A DNA stretch of 64,000 bases from Magnaporthiopsis rhizophila (lineage: Eukaryota > Ascomycota > Sordariomycetes > Magnaporthales > Magnaporthaceae): positions 148,709-212,708 of the forward strand of contig PYSS01000068.1 of assembly GCA_003049465.1 (NCBI GenBank). The letters are read 5' to 3'. Made by a program: the position numbers and the translations under genes. How positions within the stretch are numbered: position 1 is the stretch's first letter; the number at the start of each line of letters is the position of its first letter. Of the stretch, positions 34,480 to 42,960 are shown piece after piece. The notes under the pieces are model-generated. The model made no database searches. It was not told the origin of the DNA and was given only the letters and a program-made list of their open reading frames with translations.

Positions 34480-35007
34480 TTTCGTGATTGAAATGGTTTC
34501 CGAGCTATCAAACGCCGTCCTGGGATGTCCAACAACGACGTGAACTGAACCGCGATTCTAATACAAATTAAATGCGAAATGCCACGCATTAAAAACTGCA
34601 AACTCAAGCATACTATTGCCGATTTTTCTTGATCTCGTCGCCGTCTCTGTTCTCCGGCCTTTCCGTACTGCTGGATGAGTAATCGGAGCCGGTCGGGACG
34701 GCAAACCACGCTGACGCTTCGATGACGTCGTCAACAGGTGAAATTCTGGGCAGCACAACAGCCGCCCCGTCAGGTGGTGCCTCCATCACAGGGACCCGAC
34801 AAATCCCGTCGTCATTCCACCCAATCCGTCTGGAGCTGTGGATTCGTGCAAGCTCGGCGACGGAACTGGCTTGTGCGAGCCCAACTCCCTCTTCGGCATC
34901 GCCGAGCCGCCAAGAATCTTGCTGGGGGGTATTCCTGGTACCTTTTGGGACTGTGGTTTTGAATATGCTTAAATTATGGGTAACCAGGCATAGTGAGTAA
35001 GGAAGCG

Positions 35008-35057
<50 letters not shown>

Positions 35058-35098
35058 ACAAGGACATTCCCAGCACCAGCCGGGAGGAAAGATCTTGA
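34480..35098. other. Intergenic with A48 tract
   Basis: A continuous A run at 35008-35055 lies between the carrier promoter and the 3' end of the GH20 gene. No gene is seen. Confidence 0.6.
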
Positions 35099-37456
35099 TC
35101 ATGCGACAAAAAATACTAACGAACACACCACCGAGACCACGGCCCAGCAGAATCCATCCACTGCTCTACTTGCAGTCGACGAGCCCGGCGGCGGATTAGT
35201 GCCCGTTGGCCTTCCACCTCCTCCCGGAACGCGGAACCCCTCCTCCAGCCTCAGCCTCCGCAGCCCGCCCTCGACCTCGTCCAACGGTGCCACAAACGCC
35301 ATCTGGCTCCAGCTGAACTGCGTGTTCCGCCCGCCGTACACAAACACCTCGAACCGGCCCGCAAAGTTCCCGTCCACCCACACCACGCTGCCGTGTAGCG
35401 CGTCCGTCGCGACCGTGATGTTGCTGGCCGGTGCCACCACCTGGATCCCGACCTCCCTGTGCGTCGACCCAGAAGCGTTGACCCAAATCCTCCCCGGGTG
35501 TCCAGGGTCCAGCTCGAGCGCGTCCGATCGTCCCACAGACCGCAGCGGGTATGGCCAACCGTCGGCCTCGAAGACGAGCGAGAGGGACGAGGCGTTCCGC
35601 GCAACCAAGCTGAGACTGCAGTCCGGCCCAGAAAGCCTGAATGGCCCCGTCGCCTCGAGGGTCAGCGTGTAGTTCATGCCTTTACTGCCTAGACCAAGCC
35701 GCACCGCGCGCCCGCCGTCGTCGGCCCGAGGCCACGAGACAAGCGGCGCGTCGTCGCCGGACCGTCTTGCGCGGTTAACAACAACACGGTCAAGGTTCTG
35801 CCCCGGCGCCAACGGCGAGAAAGAGTCAATGCTCGGCCCAACGAGTCCCGCGTCAAGCCGCGGGCCCCGGGACCCAGACCACGCCCTGGCGCCTACGAGC
35901 GGAATCCCGCGGCGCATCGAGTAGTACGCCTCGAGCTGTGTGCTCGCGTCCGGCCCGTTATCGTTCCATGCTGCTAGCGTCGCGCCGCGCAACCCCTTCG
36001 TTCCGGGGCCGACCTGCATGCTCGCGTTGAAAGGGTTGAAGTCGGCCGGCGTCCACTGCCAGCCGTCGCGGCCGGCAAAGTTGAGAACCCGGCTGTCGTT
36101 GAAGAACTGCGGATACCGTGCGGGGAGGATGGGCATGTGGTCGTTCTTGATGGACGTGTAGGCCCACCAGTCCTCTGAGTTGATGACGTCGTAGCCGCCG
36201 TCGCCGCTTTGGAGAAGTGCGATCGGATCCGACTCCCCGTACTGCCAGTGCTGCACCACCACGTCCCTGGATATGGTCAGGTTCTGGGCAGACGGCGGCG
36301 CATGCGTGCCCCAGACCCTGATCCGCGTCTTGTTTCCCGTCTGTTCCCGCACCCACGTCGCCATGTCGTTGACGAAAGTGATATAGTCGTTCGCTAGTGT
36401 GGAGTCATACTCATCCGCGCCGATGTGCACCTCCTTCGTCTTGAACCACGGCAGGAACTCGGCCCACACCCGCTTGACCGTCGGCACGGCGTCCGGATGC
36501 GTCAGGTTCAGCAGGTCCCGCTTGCGCGGCAGCGAAATCTCGGGCCGCCATTTGGTCAAGTACAGGCAGTGGCCGGGAGCCTCGATCTCGGGGATGACGG
36601 TGATCCCTCTGCGCGCGCAGTGGAGCTGCAGGTCGGTAAACTCTGCCCGCGACAGCGTCTCGTTCTCGCGTCCGTGTGTTATCCTGCGAAGTTCGCTGTC
36701 ACGCTCGGGAAGCAGCGAAAAGTGCGAGTAGACGTCGGTCCAGGAGTTGTTGCGCCCCCGGTTGAGCGGGTAGTTGTCGCTCAGGTGGTAGTGGAGCTCG
36801 CTCAGCTTGAAGAAGCTGGCGTAGCTGCAGAGCTCCTTGAGGAACGACGGCGCGTACCATTTACGCCCGGCGTCTAGCATGAAGCCGCGTGTCGCGTATG
36901 CGGGCGCGTCTATTGTTTGGTAGCCTGCCGTTAGTTGCGGTGGTGCCGTTGTTGCGTGGGAGGCCGACAGGATCATCAGCTGCAGCAGTGTCCGCGTCCC
37001 CCACCACATGCCCCTGGCGCCGGCGCCGCCTATAAAGACGGAGGTGACCGAGACGCGCAGCTCGTAGCCCTCGGACGTGTTTTGTCCGTTCTCGTACGCC
37101 GGATACTGCTGACCGTCGCCGGTGAAGGTGCCGAGCAGCACGCCGCTGACGTCGGCCGGGTCCGGCAGCCGACCCACCCGCTCCAGCGTCCAATTGGCGC
37201 CGGTAAGCTCACTGATGTCCTGCCGGAACACCTCGGCGAATTCGTAGGCCGTGGGCGGGATCAGCGTCAACCCGTCCGCGTCGGATCGTGAGGCGAAGGC
37301 GTCCTCGATGTAGATTTTGCGCTGTGTCGTCTCGGCTCGCCAGGGGGAGCCTCTTGTTAGCCCTGTCGGCTCGGGGAGGGGCGGCAGCAGCTGCAGGGCT
37401 GAGGCGGCCAGGGAGCCGGCGCTAAATAGCGCTGCCCAGAGCAGGAGCGTCACCAT
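35099..37456 (-). CDS. GH20 beta-N-acetylhexosaminidase, probably GPI-anchored
   Basis: This is a single exon of 785 aa. MVTLLLWAALFSAGSLAAS is a signal peptide. Residues about 45-180 form the GH20b domain and about 185-560 the catalytic barrel. Landmarks are ATRGFMLDAGRKWY, LSELHYHLSDNY, VIPEIEAPGHCLYL, the catalytic Asp-Glu pair in HIGADEYD (about D348/E349), VVQHWQYG and ATLAAWNDN. The enzyme removes terminal beta-linked GlcNAc or GalNAc, for example from chitin oligomers. A C-terminal beta-rich region of unknown type is followed by a Gly/Pro/Ser spacer and a hydrophobic tail ending LVFFVA, a typical GPI-attachment signal. Several N-x-S/T sites are present. A detached copy of its 5' region is at 28288-28462. 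Confidence 0.92.
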   Translation of the reverse strand: MVTLLLWAALFSAGSLAASALQLLPPLPEPTGLTRGSPWRAETTQRKIYIEDAFASRSDADGLTLIPPTAYEFAEVFRQDISELTGANWTLERVGRLPDPADVSGVLLGTFTGDGQQYPAYENGQNTSEGYELRVSVTSVFIGGAGARGMWWGTRTLLQLMILSASHATTAPPQLTAGYQTIDAPAYATRGFMLDAGRKWYAPSFLKELCSYASFFKLSELHYHLSDNYPLNRGRNNSWTDVYSHFSLLPERDSELRRITHGRENETLSRAEFTDLQLHCARRGITVIPEIEAPGHCLYLTKWRPEISLPRKRDLLNLTHPDAVPTVKRVWAEFLPWFKTKEVHIGADEYDSTLANDYITFVNDMATWVREQTGNKTRIRVWGTHAPPSAQNLTISRDVVVQHWQYGESDPIALLQSGDGGYDVINSEDWWAYTSIKNDHMPILPARYPQFFNDSRVLNFAGRDGWQWTPADFNPFNASMQVGPGTKGLRGATLAAWNDNGPDASTQLEAYYSMRRGIPLVGARAWSGSRGPRLDAGLVGPSIDSFSPLAPGQNLDRVVVNRARRSGDDAPLVSWPRADDGGRAVRLGLGSKGMNYTLTLEATGPFRLSGPDCSLSLVARNASSLSLVFEADGWPYPLRSVGRSDALELDPGHPGRIWVNASGSTHREVGIQVVAPASNITVATDALHGSVVWVDGNFAGRFEVFVYGGRNTQFSWSQMAFVAPLDEVEGGLRRLRLEEGFRVPGGGGRPTGTNPPPGSSTASRAVDGFCWAVVSVVCSLVFFVA

Positions 37457-38312
37457 GGTGCAAGGGGAGGGTTAATTCAATGTGTCTTTGCTCGTTTTCC
37501 CTTCCGATGTCCATTCTCCTCATCAATTCCGTTCACATCGTAGACGGCCTGTTTGGTGGGCTGCCCAGCACCCCGTACCCCTCTCCAAGATCGGCTTAGC
37601 TGCTGTAACGTAGCCCCGGAACCTGCACGTGCTGTGGCATGCCCTTCTGGTCGTCAGCATTTTGCTTTATGTCCTGTATTCTGTTTCCTTTCCCGTATCC
37701 TATCTCTTTTATCATATCTCCTTTCCCGTGTCGTACGTCTTCATCTTGTCCTGTATCCCTCTCCTGTGCCTGCGTCCTCTCCTGCTCGGACGTATAAGAT
37801 GCAAAGCCAAAACTAAAGACGACAGACCGATCCGCAGATCTGCCAAGGTGCAGAGGTGCCGAGGCGCAGCATTTCAGTCCCAATCTCGGCGGGGAAGAGA
37901 GTTCTCCGCATTTTCCTGAACCGAACCACGCGGAATTTATCCGTGTTTAATGCAGCCATTCCCATACCGATGAAATGGAATGGGCGAGTTAACATGGTCA
38001 CATTATTTTGAAAGTGGAAAAATTCTGCTTTTGGCGGTTTTTTGTTTTTTAATTAATATTTATTCCCATTATTCTTCCAAAAAGGGGCTTGCCCCCCACA
38101 CTGCTGCCATTATCTATAATAATATTTACTTCGTCGTCCCCACATCGTGGTAGTATTGTCATGGAAAGGGAAAGGGAAAGGAAAAGGAAAAGGGAAAGGA
38201 AAAGGAAAAGGGAAAGGAAAAGGAAAAGGGAAAGGAAAAGGAAAAGGGAAAGGAAAAGGAAAAGGGAAAGGAAAAGGAAAAGGGAAAGGAAAAGGAAAAG
38301 GGAAAGGCTTAC
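37457..38312. other. Intergenic: CT-rich tract and 18-bp tandem repeat
   Basis: Includes a degenerate CCTGTATC/CTTTCCC tract at 37667-37790 and the GGAAAAGGAAAAGGGAAA repeat at about 38160-38306. An AT-rich segment is at 38020-38130. No gene is recognised outside the possible 3' end of the micro-exon gene. Confidence 0.55.
38160..38306 (+). repeat. Tandem 18-bp GA-rich repeat
   Basis: Seven or so near-perfect units of GGAAAAGGAAAAGGGAAA follow a few shorter GGGAAA units. The array abuts a splice donor at 38307-38312 on the minus strand. On the plus strand all frames stay open (KGKGKG-type), which explains the artificial ORFs there. Confidence 0.9.
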
Positions 38313-39850
38313 AGCATCCTCCTCCTTGACCCCAGCCTTCCGCTCGCCCTGCTTCTGCCTGAGTTCCTAAATCATCGGAATAAAATTAATGCTCCGTTTG
38401 AAGCACCCATGCAATTGATCCCTCCCAGGAGCTCTTACATTTCCCTTGGCCGTGTAAACCTGTCAGAAATGGCGTTAGCTTTGTCACCTCCATACTGGGA
38501 ATGGCAATCAAAGCGGAAAAACTTACGGCCGCGAGCTCGACCGCGGCCGCCCGCTCCCTCTCGAGCCGCTACAACGGATAAAAACACCGTCAGTGCTCGT
38601 TCGTCTCGATTAGACTACGGAGCATGGGAAACTAACCCGCATCTTCGCTTGTAGGCGCTAAACGTACCTGTGTTAGCATTATTCCCGCGGAACGGTGCCG
38701 TGGGCTTCCCTACAAGGATCTCCCTCTCCAAGTCCTAATTAAACCAGTGTGTCAGCATGAGTGTAAAAGATAGATTGTGCACTCAGTATGGTCTGCACTG
38801 GCAAAGGCTTGATTGTAGGAAGTGGGACGATGGCAAAGGCTAGATGGCAATTTAGGGGAGGACTAAAAGGGGCTGCACTCACGCCACCGCCGCTGTCGTT
38901 GTTGTTGTTGTTGTTGTAGCTGTTGTTGCTGCCGCCGCAGCCGCAGCCTCTGGTCTGGCGCGCATTCTGAAGAGACCCGGTTAGTATGTTCCCGTCACTT
39001 CCGACGGCATGATCCAAGAGCGTGGTGCTTGCGCGAGGCTGAATATCGGGGATAAAACGTGGGCAGAGCGGCGTCTCGTGTACGGGAGGTGGTGTGGGAT
39101 GACGAGGACAGGTGCGGCGATGGACGGCATGATTGGGACTTGGCGCGAGCGACGGAAAGGCCATTGAATGGTGGTGACAGAAAAAGAGGTTGGCTCTTAC
39201 GTTGTTTCCCATCCGCGAGGCCTGTCAGTACTTTTTCTTTTGTGGCTTGATAGCAGAAACGAGCCGGGGAGGGCAGACTAGTCCTTACCTGAGCAGGCAT
39301 TTGTCTAACAAAAAAATGGCGTACAAAACGGGAGCCATTTGTTAGTGAATCCCAGCTCCTGACAGTGACAGTGGAGCTGACCCTGAAAAGTAGACTGAGG
39401 GAAAACGGGACACGGCTGTGGAAGGGGCAACGGTGGACAGGCGATGGAGCAGAGTTCTGGGAGAGGCGGAATCGAGGGAGGAGTTGCACCGGTTCGAGGA
39501 GGTGACATACGGGTTGGTAACTCTAAGCACCAAGCAGGCCAGTTAGCTAGGTATCTATCTGAACACGCAAAGGACCAATGGCTGCGGTGGTGATATGGGG
39601 TACAGTGAGGGGGGACCAAAAAACGGAACGCTGCCAAACCATGAACATACCGGCAACAGCAGGAAACTTTTTTCGAAAATAAATCTACAGGCACAATCTC
39701 CTGGTTAGTATACCCTGTCATTCCCTGGCGAGGGCTAGGAGCAAGGCGACAGAGTGCAATTGGCCATACGTACGAGCGGGCGGGCGGGCAGTGGTCGTTG
39801 GTGGCTAGGGGGAAAGAGAGAGGAAAAGAAGCGAAGGGGGAAAAAATCAC
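38313..39850 (-). CDS. Putative micro-exon gene encoding heptad coiled coil
   Basis: On the minus strand ten short exons are bounded by good splice signals: 39651-39684, 39511-39522, 39289-39304, 39201-39221, 38883-38966, 38714-38734, 38637-38657, 38527-38568, 38439-38459 and 38313-38366. Donors are GTATGT, GTAAGA/T/G, GTGAGT, GTTAGT or GTAGGG; branch sites are TACTAAC, CACTAAC, GCTAAC or CACTGAC in most introns. Read together they stay in one frame, giving a Cys/Thr/Asn-rich start, a Gly-Cys-Asn-rich block, then heptads such as DLEREIL, RLQAKMR and VYTAKGN. A further exon toward 39774-39850 is likely but its phase does not fit cleanly, so the start is unknown. The 3' end may continue past the repeat at 38306. 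No family is recognised. The coordinates span the locus, not one exon. Confidence 0.45.
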
Positions 39851-40600
39851 CAGCTCAACCTAGGTAGGTCCATGTCCCGACAGGCGGCACACTGCGCTGA
39901 AAGCGAGCATCTGTGCCGTCCATTCGACGTGCCTTCCTGACCCCAAAGGGAAGCCTCGATGAATTGATGCCTCCACCTACCTACCTACCTAGGTACCTAC
40001 CCCTACGGCGCTTTCCATCAATGAGACACCCCAGGCCATCATCATCAGGGGGAGCAGCGCGGGAACTTGGAATGAACAAAGGCCGACTAGCAGGTGGCAC
40101 TGCCGTTTGGCTTCCTGCGGACACGCGCCTACCTACATCCAAACATCGATCCTGCGTGTCCGTTTCAGCCAGCGATGCCTCCAGCTGGCAACATCCTAAC
40201 GTGATCAATCGTTGGAGGCAGAAGACTGGCGGGCGAAATTCCTTGTGACCAGTCATGGCACAAACTCGTCGGAGCTGACCTGCAATCCCGCGTTTATTTG
40301 GATGGCGGCGACTATTGACCTACGGATGTTTGTTTGACGTCCTGTCCAGTTCATGTAAGTCCATCACAGCCAGCCGCCACCACACATGTAGGGACAGTAT
40401 GGAGGTCCTCCACTCTTATTCAGGGGTAAGACCTCCCGCGGTAACACTGCGCCAGCAGCAAGACATGCAGTCCATTGGGCGGTTATTAGTGAGTATATGT
40501 AGACACCTTAGATACCTACCTACCTGGTAGATAGTGGAGCGTACATGCTGCTTTGGCTGATGCGCCTGAGGGTGCTCCCCTTCGCCCTCCCCCTCCTTCC
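39851..40600. other. Spacer between the two micro-exon loci
   Basis: Contains CCTACCTACCTAGGTACC at about 39978-39998 and a related TACCTACCTACCTGGTAG at 40513-40530. No coding frame is convincing. Confidence 0.5.
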
Positions 40601-40896
40601 CCTCCGCCTCGGCCCCCAGCTCGGCCCTGAGGAGGCGCGCCTCCGCCTTCTCCCACCCCTTTTCAAGTTCGATACGTCGGGGCTGCCGCCGGAATCGCCG
40701 AGCTTCCAAAAGCAGCTCACTCCTCCTCGTCTTCCTCCCCGTCCTCTTCCTCCCCGTCCTCTTCCTCCTCCCTTCTACTACGCTTCCGCCTCCACCTTCA
40801 GCTCGACCCTGAAGAGGCGCTCCTCCGCCTCCTCCCACCGCTTTTTGAGTTCGACACCTCGGGATCGCCGCGGAGTCACCGAGCTTCCGAGAGCGG
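40601..40896. repeat. Imperfect ~183-bp tandem duplication in coiled-coil region
   Basis: Units 40601-40713 and about 40779-40896 share the coiled-coil stretch and an adjacent CGCCG...CCGAGCTTCC tail. The copies differ at about one site in six. Confidence 0.75.
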
Positions 40897-41960
40897 CCCA
40901 GCTTATCAAAGTAAGTTTTAATACTCCTTTCAAACGCTCACCATGCGAGCGATCGCTCTCAGGACCTCTTAGCCCGGCCCTGGCCGTGTATTTCTAAGAA
41001 AAGAAAAATGGCCATTAATTTAACACTTCGCCACTGGGAATGATAACCAAAGGGACATAATTACAGCAACTTAGGCGGTCGACTCGGCCCGCTCTTTCTT
41101 GAGCTTCTCGATCTTCGTCTTGAGGCAGACCTTAATGCGTTGGAATGCACCTGTATTTAATATTATTCCACGAAATGGTGGTGTGGGCTCTCTTACTAGC
41201 TGTGCCAACAGTGTTAGCACCTGAATATTGAAAGAAAAAAAAAAAAAAAAAAAAAGAGTTACGGATCAAGAGGCATGATATATGTCGAACCTTGGGGTCG
41301 AGCCGGCGGAGCCGGAGTCGCCCGGGGCCGTGGCGTCTGTGGTGTTCTGTAAAGCGGGCGTGAGCCTCACAGCTTCTTGCCAGTCGCCGTGTCCAGACCA
41401 AAAGCGAGAGGACGGGTTGGTTCGTGCGGTTAGGTTCGATCGAGATCTGTAATTATATGCGGACATAAGCATGGAATTTGTTACAAGGGATGTACTTAAG
41501 GCAAATGTTGAGATGGGTGCTGGTGTTTGAAGGAAAAAGGGCCGAAAATGGACAGGCGATGGCGTCACGGGGCAGGTGACGGAGGCGGAATCGAGGGAGG
41601 AGTTGAACCGGTTCGGCCGCAGAAAGGAGGTAGCGTACGGTTCGTAGTCCTACCTAAGCATCAAGCAGGTCAATTAGCTATCCGAGCACGCAAAGCCGAT
41701 GGCGGCGGTGGCGTATAGGGGAGAGAGGGACCAGAAGGCTGGGACGCTGCCAATCCAGGTACGTACCGGCGACGATGCGACACGGTGCAATTGGCCATGT
41801 GTACGGTTGTCGCTCTGGTGGCTGGAGAGGAAAGAGGACGGAGAAGCGAAGGATTTTTTTTTTTTTTTTGGGCAGCTCAACGTACCTCAAGGTCTGGCGG
41901 GTGGTCCACCGCACCCCACGCGCGCCTCCGCCCAGCAGGTGCGTCAGGCGTGCCTTCCCC
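40601..41960 (-). pseudogene. Diverged second copy of the micro-exon locus
   Basis: Alignable blocks shared with 38.4-39.85 kb include the AATGGCAATCAAAG/AATGATAACCAAAG region, ATTATTCCNCG, the GGACAGGCGATGG and CGGAATCGAGGGAGGAGTTG segments, and TGCAATTGGCCAT. Here 41071-41130 encodes KTKIEKLKKERAE then a stop. The intron that splits the matching exon in copy 1 is missing, and the donor after it has changed from GTAAGT to TAAGT. The 34-nt exon of copy 1 also seems deleted. Downstream are two tandem units at 40779-40852 and 40601-40673 reading ELKKRWEEAEERL and ELEKGWEKAEARL. Whether any product is made is unclear. Confidence 0.5.
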
Positions 41961-42221
41961 GATCTCACGAACCGCGTTGCACGGCACGTGCTTCGATGAA
42001 TGGCACTGGGGGCTTCAAAATGGACGGCTGAAGGGATATAGGACAGGAGAAACGATACAGGAGAGGTAAAGGAAAGGATAGGATTAAAAAAAAGATAGGG
42101 AATGGAAAAGGTATAGGAAGTGGAAAGGATACAGGGGATGGAAAGATCATAGAGCATCTCCCCTCCAGCTGCTAAGCGTCGAGCGGTCCTTCGGCCGAGG
42201 GCAACTCCCTAGCTAGAGCAG

Positions 42222-42500
42222 CTACTCCGACCCCAGCACGACGTCCGTGACCGGAATCATCACCTCGATCGTGTCGTGCGATGTTGTAGCCGGTAGTCGC
42301 AGCCCAACATGGTGTGTATCACATACCAGGCAATGCAACCGCCCCGACCACCACCAGTCTCCAAGCCGTGACCCAACTGCTGTGGCTACGCGGAAACACC
42401 AGATCCTGAGATACCATCGAGTCTGGCTGGGTGTGGTACACATTGACAAAGAAAGGCCATTGTCGCAGCAGCAGCTCCCACCATCCAGACCTGATAGCAA
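42222..42500 (-). other. Possible 3' coding fragment, unassigned
   Basis: The minus-strand frame ends with HCLVCDTHHVGLRLPATTS and IEVMIPVTDVVLGSE then a stop. The residue mix looks protein-like, but no upstream exon, splice site set or family supports it. It may be the end of a small or decayed gene. The rest of 42000-42960 has only a GA-rich tract (42026-42140) and low-complexity CA repeat (42892-42915). Confidence 0.25.
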
Positions 42501-42960
42501 CGGTCAAGGCCAGGGGATGGGCGGATGGCAGCTCAACCACCTGGCTCCGGCAGCAAACTAGAAAAAATGACAATAATTAGAAGGGATATATACGGAAGAA
42601 CAAAGGCTCAAGGCTCGACATGGACTGCGCCAACCATCCTTTCCCCTTCCCCGGCATGACACGTCTCTTCTATGATGGCTTTATACGCAAGAAAAAAAAA
42701 ACAGAAGAAATTAGCCCGAAGCACACGCTCCCCTCGACACGGAACCAAGGTAGATAGGGAGGGAGGTAAGGCCTCTGAAGATCATAACAGCGTCACATGG
42801 TCGGAACAGAACAGAGAAAAACACGCAGGCAGATGCGGGACGGTGGCGCCGAGATGGAGACAAAAAACACCAAACAACCGAATCAAAAGCACACACACAC
42901 ACACACACCACACACAGAAGCCCATTCTGACATACACTGCCCTGCCCCGCCCAATGTTGC

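Noticed and set aside
38089..38370. KGKGKG / RKRERK-type frames on the plus strand
   Set aside because: Produced by the 18-bp tandem repeat; no start context, no domain.
42892..42915. (CA)n run considered as a possible CRISPR or regulatory array
   Set aside because: It is a plain dinucleotide microsatellite.
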